A stretch of 31,832 nt of DNA from an uncultured Oscillospiraceae bacterium (GCA_900754605.1 CAAEDK010000181.1:1-31832); one strand, 5' to 3'; positions 1-8,047 are shown, counted from the first letter of the stretch. The notes: generated by a model not told the origin, from the letters alone. Made by a program: numbers and translations.

Positions 1-130
1 TCTCCGTCTTCCCGGAACAAACATCCCAGTGACATAGCAGAGAGGCACTCCGCCAACACAGCAACGGCTTTGTGCGGGATTCTCACCCGGCTTCCCTTTT
101 CACCCATCACAATCGGATAGGCACCTGTGT
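1..130 (-). promoter_or_regulatory. Cobalamin (B12) riboswitch, truncated by the left window edge
   Basis: Read on the minus strand, this leader shows the conserved parts of the AdoCbl riboswitch in order: GGTGCC near 128-123, then AAAAGGGAAGCCGGGTG followed by GAATCCCGC, then CCGTTGCTGT, and further on GTCACTGGGA and CCGGGAAGACGG. These match the class consensus (GGGAA..CCGGTG..AATCC, CACTG, CCGGGAAG.CG). The element would switch off a B12 uptake or synthesis gene lying left of position 1 when cobalamin is plentiful. The regulated gene and expression platform are outside the window. An open frame on the opposite strand is incidental. Confidence 0.85.
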
Positions 131-156
131 ACCAACTATATTCACTTGTTATTTTG

Positions 157-185
157 ATTATATCAGGGTGTATGCAGAATGTCAA
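157..185 (-). promoter_or_regulatory. Consensus sigma-A promoter for the riboswitch transcript
   Basis: On the minus strand TTGACA (185-180) and TATAAT (162-157) are separated by exactly 17 bases, a perfect match to the housekeeping consensus. Transcription would start near 150, about 20 bases before the first conserved riboswitch block, which supports both calls. Confidence 0.85.
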
Positions 186-631
186 GCGGAAGCAAAAGAG
201 ATGCGCGCCGTCACCGTCCACAGCGGTACGAGCATTGATCATCAGCGGACTGGTCGCCCAGTTCGTGTCGATGATGATATAATCGTACAGCGGTTTGAGC
301 GGCGTAAGGATAATTCGCAGAAAGCCTTCGGTCCCCATTTCGGTCAACAGAACCTTTCTCTGCTGAGCCAGTACCTTACTCCCAACAGGGATGCCTGGCC
401 CATCGCTGTGGATGGAATCGTCATGGACAGGCAGAAGGTCATTGATATTATTGACAGGAAAGTCGTCTCCATTGACAACATAGGATGTGGTCAGGTTCAT
501 TTGCGGATCAAGATCGACCGCAAAAACATGTGCCCCTCTTTCCGTGAGGGCATAAGCCAGATTTTAACAGGCGGCTGTTTTCCAACACCGCCTTTCCGAT
601 TAGCGACGGCAATGATTCTATGTCCCCTCAT
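186..631 (-). pseudogene. parA: ParA-family partitioning ATPase, frameshifted and truncated
   Basis: An ATG at 631 preceded by AAGGAG starts a peptide with NRKGGVGK, the deviant Walker A motif of ParA/MinD ATPases. After codon 18 the frame is lost. The neighbouring frame continues with an in-frame stop, then NLAYALTERGAHVFAVDLDPQ, followed by PLYDYIIIDTNWATSPLMIN, which carries the Walker B-like YDYIIID segment of ParA. Similarity ends near position 200, right at the -35 box of the riboswitch promoter, so the C-terminal half is missing. ParA proteins segregate plasmids or integrated elements; this copy is probably a fossil of a mobile element. The frame loss is read directly; the exact remnant borders are estimates. 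Confidence 0.7.
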
Positions 632-1082
632 ATTTGCGTCTCCTTAATAGTTTCCCAAGTTCGTCTTCTTTTGGTTCAATCGTTTAAAACCCTCGGCTTG
701 CAAGAAATTATAGAAGGAATTCACCAGTAGCAAGCAGATGGTCTGGCTTGCTCTTTCAATAAAACTAAATTATAATGTAACATGATACCTTTTCTACGGC
801 TTGGAGCAGTAAACAATCCAATGAAAAGGATACTTTTCAGTCTGTAATTGAGAAGCCGTCTGCCCTGGATTCAGAGCAGACGGCTTCTTAATCACACAGG
901 TACCGGGGACGATTGTAGGCCAAACCATATTGTAGTGGTCTCAATTTTATTTCTTTGAAGCATTTCGCTCAGAAAGGCTTTTTATCCAACTCTTTGGTTT
1001 TTACGCAATTTTATATGTTATATATTAGGCTATATTTTGTATTTAGAGCAATATAAAACAAACATATCCCCTAAAAATGATG
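632..1082. other. AT-rich intergenic region without a recognisable gene
   Basis: This 450-base stretch separates the minus-strand ParA remnant from the plus-strand zinc operon. It is clearly more AT-rich than its surroundings, especially 960-1080. The only structure I can support is a 13-bp perfect hairpin at 851-888. No convincing open frame, tRNA or repeat array is visible on either strand. Confidence 0.6.
851..888. terminator. Perfect 13-bp hairpin, possible terminator
   Basis: AGAAGCCGTCTGC at 851-863 pairs with GCAGACGGCTTCT at 876-888 around a 12-base loop. The flanking T tract is weak on both strands, so a terminator role is uncertain; it could also be a remnant of a mobile element end. 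Confidence 0.4.
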
Positions 1083-1112
1083 TTGACATTTTTTATTAAC
1101 TCGTTTTATAAT
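1083..1112 (+). promoter_or_regulatory. Promoter of the zinc operon
   Basis: TTGACA at 1083-1088 and TATAAT at 1107-1112 are both consensus, with an 18-base spacer. Transcription should begin near 1119. This rules out upstream start codons for the regulator and fixes its start downstream. The following bases, TGAAAAACATTCTCA (1114-1128), form an imperfect inverted repeat that could be a Fur/Zur-type operator, but this is only a suggestion. Confidence 0.75.
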
Positions 1113-1154
1113 ATGAAAAACATTCTCAATTTAAAAGAGAGAGGGCGTAGCTCT

Positions 1155-1553
1155 GTGGGCCGATACCACACCAAACAGCAAACTCTTATACTCGAATACC
1201 TGGCCTTGAAAAAGGATACCGCATTTACCGCAGAGTCGGTCTGGCGCGGATTGTTGGGGGTGGAGGAAAAAGTTGGCCGAGCCACTGTCTACCGTGCGTT
1301 GGACCGCTTGGTGGAGGCGGGCACGATTCTCAAAATTCCCTCTGGGGATGGCAACCGGGCACTCTACCGCTATATGGGGGAAGCAGCCCTCCCCTCCAGC
1401 GGGCGGATGGTCTGCCTGGACTGCGGACGGGCATTTCCTCTGGAGTGCTCCCATCTAGAGGAACTGACCCGGCATATTCAGAGCGACCACCAATTTGAAG
1501 TAGATACCCGGCATACCGTTTTATATGGACATTGCTGCGACTGTGGAAAGTGA
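1155..1553 (+). CDS. Fur-family transcriptional regulator, probably Zur-like zinc sensor
   Basis: A 132-residue DNA-binding repressor of the Fur family, first gene of the zinc uptake operon and so most likely its zinc-responsive regulator. The recognition helix region GRATVYRALDRLVEAG is typical. Two cysteine pairs, CLDC (residues 87 and 90) and CCDC near the C-terminus (127-130), match the structural zinc site of the family. The GTG at 1155 is chosen because the promoter -10 box lies at 1107-1112 and a GAGAGAGGG ribosome site sits about ten bases upstream; starts at 1077 or 1113 would precede the transcript. Oddly, the segment before CLDC reads SSGRMV, where Fur and Zur proteins normally have a His-rich HHDHxxC-like regulatory motif. 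Metal sensing may therefore use other ligands. Family certain, metal inferred from context. Confidence 0.82.
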   Translation: MGRYHTKQQTLILEYLALKKDTAFTAESVWRGLLGVEEKVGRATVYRALDRLVEAGTILKIPSGDGNRALYRYMGEAALPSSGRMVCLDCGRAFPLECSHLEELTRHIQSDHQFEVDTRHTVLYGHCCDCGK

Positions 1554-1576
1554 TAATCAGAGAGGAGGCGGCAGAG

Positions 1577-1888
1577 ATGAAAGCGGATATTCAAAAAAGC
1601 AGGGCGGCGGCCTTGCTTTTGGCGCTGTGCCTAATTGCCGTGTTCTCTCTGTCCGCCCTGTTCGTTGTCAGTCATGCCGACCACGACTGCACCGGCACCG
1701 ACTGCGCCGTCTGCCATGAGATTCATTCCTGCCTGTCCGCCCTGCGGCATATCTCAGAGGGGCTGGGGCCCTCTGCCCATTATGGACTGGGCGCGATGCT
1801 CCTGCTGCTCTGCGCTTTGCTGCCTGTTTCCCTGTCGGACCGGCGTTCCTGTACCTTGACTGCACTGAAAATTCGTCTGAACAATTAA
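1577..1888 (+). CDS. Small membrane protein with Cys/His motif, unknown function
   Basis: A 103-residue protein of no family I can name. It starts at ATG 1577 behind a strong GAGGAGG site. An N-terminal hydrophobic segment (about residues 10-32) is followed by a short extracytoplasmic or loop stretch reading HDCTGTDCAVCHEIHSC, dense in possible metal ligands. A second hydrophobic segment around residues 69-86 is followed by a short basic tail. It sits 23 bases after the regulator and before znuA in the same direction. The ligand-rich motif between two membrane segments suggests a metal-handling accessory role in zinc uptake or sensing; that is inference from position and composition only. Confidence 0.65.
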   Translation: MKADIQKSRAAALLLALCLIAVFSLSALFVVSHADHDCTGTDCAVCHEIHSCLSALRHISEGLGPSAHYGLGAMLLLLCALLPVSLSDRRSCTLTALKIRLNN

Positions 1889-1898
1889 AGCGACCTCC

Positions 1899-1952
1899 AA
1901 GCAAGGGGAAAGTCTGCCCATTTTTAAATGGGCGCTTTTGCCTTGCTTTTTT
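1899..1952 (+). terminator. Hairpin with T tract between the small membrane protein gene and znuA
   Basis: An outer AAGCAAGG (1899-1906) can pair with CCTTGCTT (1941-1948), enclosing a strong inner stem GCCCATTT/AAATGGGC (1916-1933). A run of six T follows at 1947-1952. It would end or attenuate transcription from the regulator promoter ahead of znuA. No clear separate znuA promoter was found, so partial read-through is likely. Confidence 0.6.
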
Positions 1953-1997
1953 GCGCCCAAAAACCGGAAAATACGCTGATTTGGAGGTTACTATAGC

Positions 1998-3008
1998 ATG
2001 AAAAAATTAAAAGAGTTCCTTGTATTTTGCTTGTCCACCGCCCTGTCGCTTTCTCTGCTGGCCGCCTGCGGGAAGCCGCAGATCCCCATGGCCGGTGCGG
2101 AAACACCCGCAGAGCCTTCATCTGCCGCATCGGAGGGATCTCTGAGGGTCATGGCAAGCTTCTACCCCATGTATGACTTTGCTCAGAAAATCGGTGGGGA
2201 TAAGGTCACGGTGACCAACATGGTCCCTGCCGGCACCGAGCCCCATGACTGGGAGCCATCCCCCTCTGACATCGTGGCTTTGGAGCAGGCGGATGTGTTT
2301 GTATACAGCGGCGCCGGTATGGAGCACTGGGTGGAGGACGTGCTGGCCTCTCTGGATAACCAGAGCCTGGTGACGGTGGAGGCATCCTATGGCATTGCGC
2401 TGCTGGAGGGGCACCACCATCATCACGAGGACGAGGAAGAAGCGGAGCACGAACATGAGGATGAGCACGAGCATGAAGAGGGGGGCGGCTATGATCCCCA
2501 CGTCTGGCTCTCTCCGCTGAATGCCAAGCGGGAGATGGAGAACATCAAGAACGCCATAGCGGAAGCGGACCCGGCGAATGCGGAGTACTACGAGGCCAAC
2601 TATGCTGCGTGGAGCGCCCGGTGTGACCAACTGGACCAGGCGTTCAAAGACGGACTGAGCAATCTGGCGATTCAGGACATCGTGGTGTCCCACGAAGCCT
2701 TCGGCTATTTGTGCGACGCCTACGGGCTCAACCAGGTGGGGATCGAGGGAATTTCGCCTGACTCTGAGCCGGACCCCGCCCGGATGGCGCAGATCCAGGA
2801 CTTTGTGACGGAGCACCAGGTGAAGGTGATCTTCTCTGAGGAGTTGGTCAGCCCCAAGGTGGCCCAGGCCATCGCGGACGCCACCGGGGCCCGCGTGGAA
2901 ACACTCAGCCCCCTGGAGGGACTGACCGACGAGCAGTTGACCGCGGGAGAGGACTACTTCTCAGTTATGGAGCAAAGCCTGGCCTCTTTGAAGGACGCTC
3001 TGTCGTAG
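1998..3008 (+). CDS. znuA: Zinc ABC transporter substrate-binding lipoprotein ZnuA
   Basis: Captures extracellular zinc and delivers it to the ZnuB permease. The 336-residue protein has a lipoprotein signal with lipobox LAAC (Cys24). Cluster A-I metal-binding motifs are in order: EPHDWEPSP (His83), DPHVWLSP (His168) and SHEAFGYL (His232), the three histidine ligands of ZnuA/AdcA proteins. Between the first two lies a loop (about residues 139-160) of alternating His, Glu and Asp, the hallmark of zinc rather than manganese binding proteins. GGAGG at 1983-1987 precedes the ATG. The gene is followed by znuC after 13 bases. Confidence 0.95.
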   Translation: MKKLKEFLVFCLSTALSLSLLAACGKPQIPMAGAETPAEPSSAASEGSLRVMASFYPMYDFAQKIGGDKVTVTNMVPAGTEPHDWEPSPSDIVALEQADVFVYSGAGMEHWVEDVLASLDNQSLVTVEASYGIALLEGHHHHHEDEEEAEHEHEDEHEHEEGGGYDPHVWLSPLNAKREMENIKNAIAEADPANAEYYEANYAAWSARCDQLDQAFKDGLSNLAIQDIVVSHEAFGYLCDAYGLNQVGIEGISPDSEPDPARMAQIQDFVTEHQVKVIFSEELVSPKVAQAIADATGARVETLSPLEGLTDEQLTAGEDYFSVMEQSLASLKDALS

Positions 3009-3021
3009 AAGGAGCGGTCCC

Positions 3022-3777
3022 ATGATGGCATTGGAAGCAGACCGGCTCTCCTTTTCCTACGGAGAGGCGCCGGTACTCTCCTGCGCCTCCTTTGGGCTGC
3101 CCCAGGGCGGATTTGCCGCCCTGATTGGCCCAAACGGCGCAGGGAAAAGCACGCTGTTAAAACTGCTGCTGGGGGAGCTCTCCCCCAGCAGCGGCGCCGT
3201 GCGGCTGCTGGGCCAGGATACGGCCCGGTTTCGGAATTGGAGAAGGCTGGGTTATGTGCCCCAGGACGGGCTGGCCCGCCATACAGATTTTCCCGCCTCC
3301 GTGGAGGAGGTCGTTCTGGCCAACCTGTCCGGGGAGATCGGCCTGTTCCGCTTCCCGAGGCCGGAGCACCGGGAGCGGGTGCGGCAGGCCCTGGAATTGG
3401 TGGGAATGGCCGGCTATGGGCGCCGGCTGATTGGAGCCCTGTCCGGCGGGCAGCGCCAGCGGGTGTTGCTGGCCAGGGCTCTGATCTCCCGCCCGGAGGT
3501 CATGCTGCTGGACGAGCCCACCTCCGGCATGGACCTGCAAAGCGGGGAGAACTTTTACCGCCTGCTGGCCGGGCTGAACCGGGACCATGGGCTCACCATC
3601 CTGATGGTGAGCCACGATGTGGATCGGATCTGCAGCTATGTTTCCACCTTGTACTGCCTGGAAGAAGGTACCCTGGCGGAACTAACGCCCGGACAGGTGC
3701 GCCGGGAGCGGGCGGGGCTTCACCGCCATTCAGATATGACGCGGGAGAGACGGGGGGAACGCAATGTCCATCTTTGA
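3022..3777 (+). CDS. znuC: Zinc ABC transporter ATP-binding protein ZnuC
   Basis: The cytoplasmic ATPase powering zinc import, 251 residues. Walker A GPNGAGKST (36-44), signature LSGGQRQR (140-147), Walker B MLLDEP (161-166) and the H-loop VSHD (His198) are all intact. An AAGGAG site sits eight bases before the first ATG; a second ATG follows immediately and could also serve. The 3' end overlaps znuB by 14 bases, which suggests translational coupling. Assignment to zinc rests on the flanking His-rich ZnuA and on the Zur/CobW neighbours. Confidence 0.93.
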   Translation: MMALEADRLSFSYGEAPVLSCASFGLPQGGFAALIGPNGAGKSTLLKLLLGELSPSSGAVRLLGQDTARFRNWRRLGYVPQDGLARHTDFPASVEEVVLANLSGEIGLFRFPRPEHRERVRQALELVGMAGYGRRLIGALSGGQRQRVLLARALISRPEVMLLDEPTSGMDLQSGENFYRLLAGLNRDHGLTILMVSHDVDRICSYVSTLYCLEEGTLAELTPGQVRRERAGLHRHSDMTRERRGERNVHL

Positions 3778-4609
3778 ATATCCCTTCATGCAGCGGGCCT
3801 TTTTGGTGGGCGTCCTTCTGGCACTGATCATCCCCTGTGTCGGGATCGTCATTGTGCTCAAGCGGTTATCCATGATTGGGGACGCTTTGTCCCACACCTC
3901 TCTGGCCGGTGTGGCGGCCGGGTTGCTTTTCAATATCAATCCGGTGCTGGGGGCCACGGCAGCCTGTGTAGCCGCGGCCTTCGGGATTGAGGCCATTCGG
4001 AAGAAACTGCCCCGGTACGCCGAGATGTCCATTGCCATCATCCTGTCCGCCGGGGTGGGACTGGCCGGTGTCTTATCCGGTTTTGTGCGCAGCGCGGCCA
4101 GCTTCAACAGCTTTCTTTTCGGCAGCATTGTGGCCATCAGCGACGGGGAACTCTATACGGTGGCTGTTGTCAGCGGAATCATTGTACTGGCCTTTTTGTT
4201 CCTGTACAAAGAACTGTTTTATCTGGCGCTGGATGAACGCGCCGCCCGGATGTCTGGAATCCCCGTAGGCATCATAAACAGTGTGTTCACCGTGCTGATC
4301 GCTGTCACAGTGTCAATTGCCGCCCGGACGGTAGGGGCCCTGATTGTCTCTTCCATGATGGTGGTACCGGTGGCCTGCGGGATGCAGCTGGGCCGGAGTT
4401 ATAAGCAGACGGTACTCTGGTCCATCGCCTTTGCGGAGGGTTTCACCGTGGGGGGTCTGTTCCTGTCCTATTACGTAGGGCTGAAGCCCGGCGGCACCAT
4501 CGTCCTGCTGGGAGTGGCCTGTTTGCTGCTGCTTTTGATTCTAAAACCATTGTTTGCCCGGCTGGGCCGGGCGGGGCGCAAGGAGCTCAAAGGAGAACAT
4601 GATGACTGA
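3764..4609 (+). CDS. znuB: Zinc ABC transporter permease ZnuB
   Basis: A 281-residue integral membrane permease of the ABC-3 family (ZnuB/MntB/TroC). Repeated hydrophobic segments span most of the length, and RLSMIGDALSHTSLAGVA near residue 30-47 is the conserved ABC-3 motif following the first membrane helix. The middle SFLFGSIVAIS and late RTVGALIVSSMMVVPVA segments are also typical. It starts inside the end of znuC and overlaps the start of the next gene by eight bases, so the transporter and the GTPase are co-translated. Confidence 0.93.
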   Translation: MSIFEYPFMQRAFLVGVLLALIIPCVGIVIVLKRLSMIGDALSHTSLAGVAAGLLFNINPVLGATAACVAAAFGIEAIRKKLPRYAEMSIAIILSAGVGLAGVLSGFVRSAASFNSFLFGSIVAISDGELYTVAVVSGIIVLAFLFLYKELFYLALDERAARMSGIPVGIINSVFTVLIAVTVSIAARTVGALIVSSMMVVPVACGMQLGRSYKQTVLWSIAFAEGFTVGGLFLSYYVGLKPGGTIVLLGVACLLLLLILKPLFARLGRAGRKELKGEHDD

Positions 4610-5573
4610 TATGTATTTGATTTCCGGCTTTTTGGGAGCGGGCAAGACCACCCTGATCCAAAAGCTGTTGACGGAAGCATTTAAAAGCAAAAAAGTCGCC
4701 CTGATCGAGAACGACTTTGGAGACTTCAGCGTGGATGCCGCGCTTCTGCGGGAGGGCGGTTATCAGGTCCTGGCGCTGAACGCCGGGTGTATCTGCTGCT
4801 CCCTCACAGGGGATTTTACGGCGGCGTTGGCCTCGCTGCTGAAAACCTATCGCCCCGATGTGGTGCTGATCGAACCTTCCGGAGTCGGCAAACTCTCTGA
4901 TGTGGAACGGGCCTGCCGGGACCGGCGTTTCGCAACCTCTGCCCGCATTACACAAAAAATTACGGTAGTGGACGTAAAGCGGTGCGCCAGCTACCTGGAG
5001 AATTTCGGGGCGTTTTTTGAGGACCAGGTGAGAAGCGCTGGCACCATCCTGCTCAACCGGACCGAGCTGTTTCCCGAGGCTGTTACGAAGGCTGTGGAGT
5101 TGGTGGAGCAGTTGAACCCATCCGCTCAGGTTCTGGCAGAGCCATGGAAGCTCTTGACCGCTGCGGAAATTCTGAGCCTCCCCAAAGAAACGGAGCCGAC
5201 GGATGCGCAGCCCCATGAGGAGCACACCTGTTCCTGTGGGCATCATCACCACCACCACGGCCATGCCTGCTGCTGTCACCCCCATGCCAGGGGCGGCGCG
5301 GATGACACCTTTGATACCATGACGCTCCATCTGCCCCAAGTATTTTCACCGGAAGGCCTGGGGCGCTGCCTCCGGCTCCTGGGATCGGAGTGCTGCGGAC
5401 AGGTCCTGCGGGCAAAAGGCATTGTGGAGACGGAGACGGGGTTTCTCAATGTGCAGTTTCTGCCGGGGGAGCATCGTTTTGAAAAGACAAACCTCCAGGA
5501 GCACGAGCTGTGTGTGATCGGGCACGACCTGAACCGGGCGCAGATCACGGCGGTTTTTGAGGGGGTGTGCTGA
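4602..5573 (+). CDS. COG0523 (CobW/ZagA-like) zinc metallochaperone GTPase
   Basis: A 323-residue G3E-family GTPase that in zinc-starved bacteria hands metal to client enzymes. Walker A GFLGAGKTT (9-17), ENDFGD (36-41), the metal-binding GCICC motif (62-66) and EPSG (91-94) are all present; the guanine-specificity motif appears as the variant LNRTE (150-154). A Cys/His-rich stretch at 205-228 (CSCG, six consecutive His, CCC) separates the GTPase from a C-terminal CobW_C domain. The ATG at 4602 is preferred because AGGAG at 4591-4595 is six bases upstream; the ATG at 4599 is too close. Location behind znuABC supports a zinc role. It is an ordinary intact sister of the unusual next gene. Confidence 0.9.
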   Translation: MTDMYLISGFLGAGKTTLIQKLLTEAFKSKKVALIENDFGDFSVDAALLREGGYQVLALNAGCICCSLTGDFTAALASLLKTYRPDVVLIEPSGVGKLSDVERACRDRRFATSARITQKITVVDVKRCASYLENFGAFFEDQVRSAGTILLNRTELFPEAVTKAVELVEQLNPSAQVLAEPWKLLTAAEILSLPKETEPTDAQPHEEHTCSCGHHHHHHGHACCCHPHARGGADDTFDTMTLHLPQVFSPEGLGRCLRLLGSECCGQVLRAKGIVETETGFLNVQFLPGEHRFEKTNLQEHELCVIGHDLNRAQITAVFEGVC

Positions 5574-7187
5574 TTGAGGATGCCGGAATATACTCCGGTC
5601 TATGTGGTCACCGGCTTTCTCGACAGCGGAAAAACTTCACTGTTGAATCAGCTCCTCTCCCGCCGCCTGGAGAGCGGACACTCGCTCTGCTGCATCCAGT
5701 TTGAACAGGGAGAGCAGGCACTGGAACAGGATTTAATCGACAGAGGGAATTTGGATCTCCTCCACTTTCCTGTTCGGAAGCTGCAAAGCGGCGCGGGGAT
5801 GCAGCAGGTCTCCAAACAGATCTACGATTATCTGCTTCGCAATGATCCGGAAGAACTGTGGATAGAGTGGAACGGGACGCTGCCGATCTCTGTCCTTCAG
5901 ACACTGTTTCCCCCGGCAAAGAAACAGGACGGGGGTACACCAGGGGACTTCTGCCAACTTCAGCGCATGCTGTACCTGGCCGATTCCACCAAACTGGATG
6001 CCCTGCTCCAGCAGACCGGAGGAATGGCGCTGGAACAGATATCCGCCAGTGATGTCATCGTCCTACGGAATTGGGGACCTGTATCGCAGTTTAAGAACCG
6101 GAAACGGATGCTGCGGGAACTGAATCCCGGCGTCAAGGTACTGCCGCTGAACTCGGTCGGTACGGTGGAGCGGGCCATGCTGCGTCCGGGGCGGCAGCCA
6201 GCCTTTTGGTTTTTGCTGGGGATTGCCTATTTCACAGCGGCATATCTGACCCTGCGCATGGTGATAGGTGCCGGGGGGAACTTGGCTGATGCCGTGGTCA
6301 ATGTATTTCTCGGTATTCTGTTGCAGGCGTTCCCGTTTCTTCTGATCGGCGTGCTTCTGTCCTCTGCCATCCAGATATTCGTTTCACAACAGTGGCTCCA
6401 CGAGCACTTCCCAAAGCATCTGGCGGGAGGCCTTTTGTTCGCGGCCTTGGCCGGCTTTTGTCTGCCCGTGTGCGACTGCGCCTCAGTTCCGGTGTTCCGA
6501 AGCCTGGTTCGGAAGGGCGTCCCCCCTGCTGCCGCCGTTACCTTTCTGATGGCCGCACCGGTCATCAATCCGGTGGTCATTCTCAGCACCTGGTATGCTT
6601 TCAGCGGGGATGTCAGAATCGTCCTGTGCCGGGTGGGGCTCGGCTTGCTGTGTGCGGTGCTGATCGGACTTACCTTTTCCAGAGCAGGAAAGAACGGCTT
6701 GAGCCCGTCCGGCTCCGGCTGGTTTTCCTGCGCCTGCGGCTGTTCTGTGGGGCAGGCAGCAGAGGGCGGAAAGCTCTCCCTCTATCTCCGCCATACGCAA
6801 ACGGAGTTTTTCAGTGTTGGGAAGTACCTTGTGCTGGGCGCCCTGGTATCCGCCCTGTTCCAGACCCTGGACAGGTCATTTCCGTGGGGGAACGGCGGGG
6901 ATGGGCTGTTCCTTCCTCTCCTGGTGCTGATGGGAATGGCATTTTTTCTCTCTCTTTGCTCCTCCGCCGACGCGGTGGTTGCCAGGAGCTTTGCCGGACA
7001 GTTCCCCATGGGGGCCCTGATGGGATTTATGGTATTTGGCCCTATGATGGATATCAAGAATCTGATCCTGCTCTCCGGCGGCTTTTCGCGTAAGTTCGTC
7101 CTGCGCCTGTGCCTGACCTCCTTTTGTATCTGCGGAATGGTCGTTTTCCTGTCATTTTCCACCGGGCTGGAAAGGAGCCTGCTATGA
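5574..7187 (+). CDS. GTPase-permease fusion: COG0523-like domain joined to a COG0701 permease
   Basis: A 537-residue two-part protein. Residues 8-205 resemble a CobW-type P-loop GTPase: GFLDSGKTS (14-22) is a full Walker A. The GCICC metal motif of the upstream sister is missing; only a Cys-Cys pair at 39-40 is present. From about residue 211 the protein is a polytopic membrane protein with the permease-family (DUF318/COG0701) motifs CDCASVPV (300-307), RKGVP (313-317) and APVINPVV (327-334). A loop with WFSCACGC (383-390) adds possible thiol ligands. Translation probably starts at TTG 5574, which directly follows the previous stop and has GAGGGGG upstream; ATG 5580 is the alternative. The fusion suggests GTP-controlled metal or metallochaperone traffic at the membrane. 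This is inferred, not known. Confidence 0.85.
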   Translation: MRMPEYTPVYVVTGFLDSGKTSLLNQLLSRRLESGHSLCCIQFEQGEQALEQDLIDRGNLDLLHFPVRKLQSGAGMQQVSKQIYDYLLRNDPEELWIEWNGTLPISVLQTLFPPAKKQDGGTPGDFCQLQRMLYLADSTKLDALLQQTGGMALEQISASDVIVLRNWGPVSQFKNRKRMLRELNPGVKVLPLNSVGTVERAMLRPGRQPAFWFLLGIAYFTAAYLTLRMVIGAGGNLADAVVNVFLGILLQAFPFLLIGVLLSSAIQIFVSQQWLHEHFPKHLAGGLLFAALAGFCLPVCDCASVPVFRSLVRKGVPPAAAVTFLMAAPVINPVVILSTWYAFSGDVRIVLCRVGLGLLCAVLIGLTFSRAGKNGLSPSGSGWFSCACGCSVGQAAEGGKLSLYLRHTQTEFFSVGKYLVLGALVSALFQTLDRSFPWGNGGDGLFLPLLVLMGMAFFLSLCSSADAVVARSFAGQFPMGALMGFMVFGPMMDIKNLILLSGGFSRKFVLRLCLTSFCICGMVVFLSFSTGLERSLL

Positions 7188-8047
7188 CAAAGAACTGCTG
7201 GAACAGCCAGGCCCTGGCTGAGATCAGCTGCTACCTGGCCTTTGCGGGGGCTATGCTGTATCTGGTGCGTTCAGGGCGGTACCTCTCCTATGTGACGCCA
7301 AAGCTGGCGCCCTATCTCTGCTTCAGTGCGGCGGTGATGGTGGTGTGGGCCCTTTCTTCCCTAGGACGCGTGTTTCGTATTCAATACCGAAAACACATCG
7401 CCCACTGCTTTGTGCTGGCGATCCCGCTTCTGCTGTTGCTGCTGCCACACGATACCGTGGGCCTCAGAGATATCTCCGATTCTGCCGGACTGCTGAATGG
7501 AAGCATGGTCAGCGGCGCCGCAGGCGGGGGCGGCGGCATACCGGCCACCGGAAGCCCCATACCGTCCAATCAGGAGGATACTGAGGCGGAGGGGCCCGCC
7601 CAGGCAGAGGCATCCGCAGACGGCTATACGACCCTGGATGCCTATGGCGCCCCCCTTGAGCTCCACGGATATAACTCCAGGCAGCAAACCATCACAGTCA
7701 GCAATGAGGAGTTCTACGACTGGCTGTGCGTATTTTATACGGACATAGAGCAGCTTGAGGGCTTTCAGGTAACGATGACCGGCCAGGTCTACAAAAACAC
7801 GCCGGTTATGGCGGACAACGAGTTTGTTCCCGCACGGCTGGTCATGGCCTGCTGCGTGGCGGACCTGTCCCCCTGCGGCCTGTTCTGCACCTACGGCAAC
7901 GTGTCAGAACTGGAGAGCGATTCCTGGGTCACGGTGACCGGTATTCTATACGGGGAGCAGTATAAGGGGCAGGAGGAACCGCGGCTCAGGGTGACATCTG
8001 TTGTTCCGGCTAAGCCGATTGAGGGATACATCTTCCCATACAGCTGA
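7184..8047 (+). CDS. TIGR03943-family putative permease subunit (YcgQ-like)
   Basis: A 287-residue membrane-anchored protein. Hydrophobic helices lie at about residues 10-28, 42-60 and 73-88, followed by a Gly/Ala/Pro-rich linker. The large C-terminal domain contains the family-typical segment VPARLVMACCVADLSPCGLFC and later VTVTGILYGEQY. Members are usually encoded next to COG0701 permeases, as here. ATG 7184 overlaps the stop of the fusion gene in ATGA, with AAAGGAG eight bases before it, so the two proteins are co-translated and probably form one complex. The paired cysteines could bind metal. It is the last gene of the zinc operon. Confidence 0.87.
   Translation: MTKNCWNSQALAEISCYLAFAGAMLYLVRSGRYLSYVTPKLAPYLCFSAAVMVVWALSSLGRVFRIQYRKHIAHCFVLAIPLLLLLLPHDTVGLRDISDSAGLLNGSMVSGAAGGGGGIPATGSPIPSNQEDTEAEGPAQAEASADGYTTLDAYGAPLELHGYNSRQQTITVSNEEFYDWLCVFYTDIEQLEGFQVTMTGQVYKNTPVMADNEFVPARLVMACCVADLSPCGLFCTYGNVSELESDSWVTVTGILYGEQYKGQEEPRLRVTSVVPAKPIEGYIFPYS

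Noticed and set aside
72..647. Plus-strand open frame of 191 codons
   Set aside because: It is antisense to the riboswitch, its promoter and the ParA remnant, all of which have specific motifs; its own protein resembles nothing.
1077..1154. Upstream ATG starts for the Fur-type regulator
   Set aside because: They lie within or before the consensus -35/-10 boxes at 1083-1112, ahead of the expected transcript start.
2400..2490. CAC/GAG-rich repeat-like stretch
   Set aside because: It is the coding sequence of the ZnuA metal-binding His/Glu loop, not a DNA repeat element or CRISPR.
2118..2816. Minus-strand open frame opposite znuA
   Set aside because: No domain, and znuA carries all family motifs and a lipobox.
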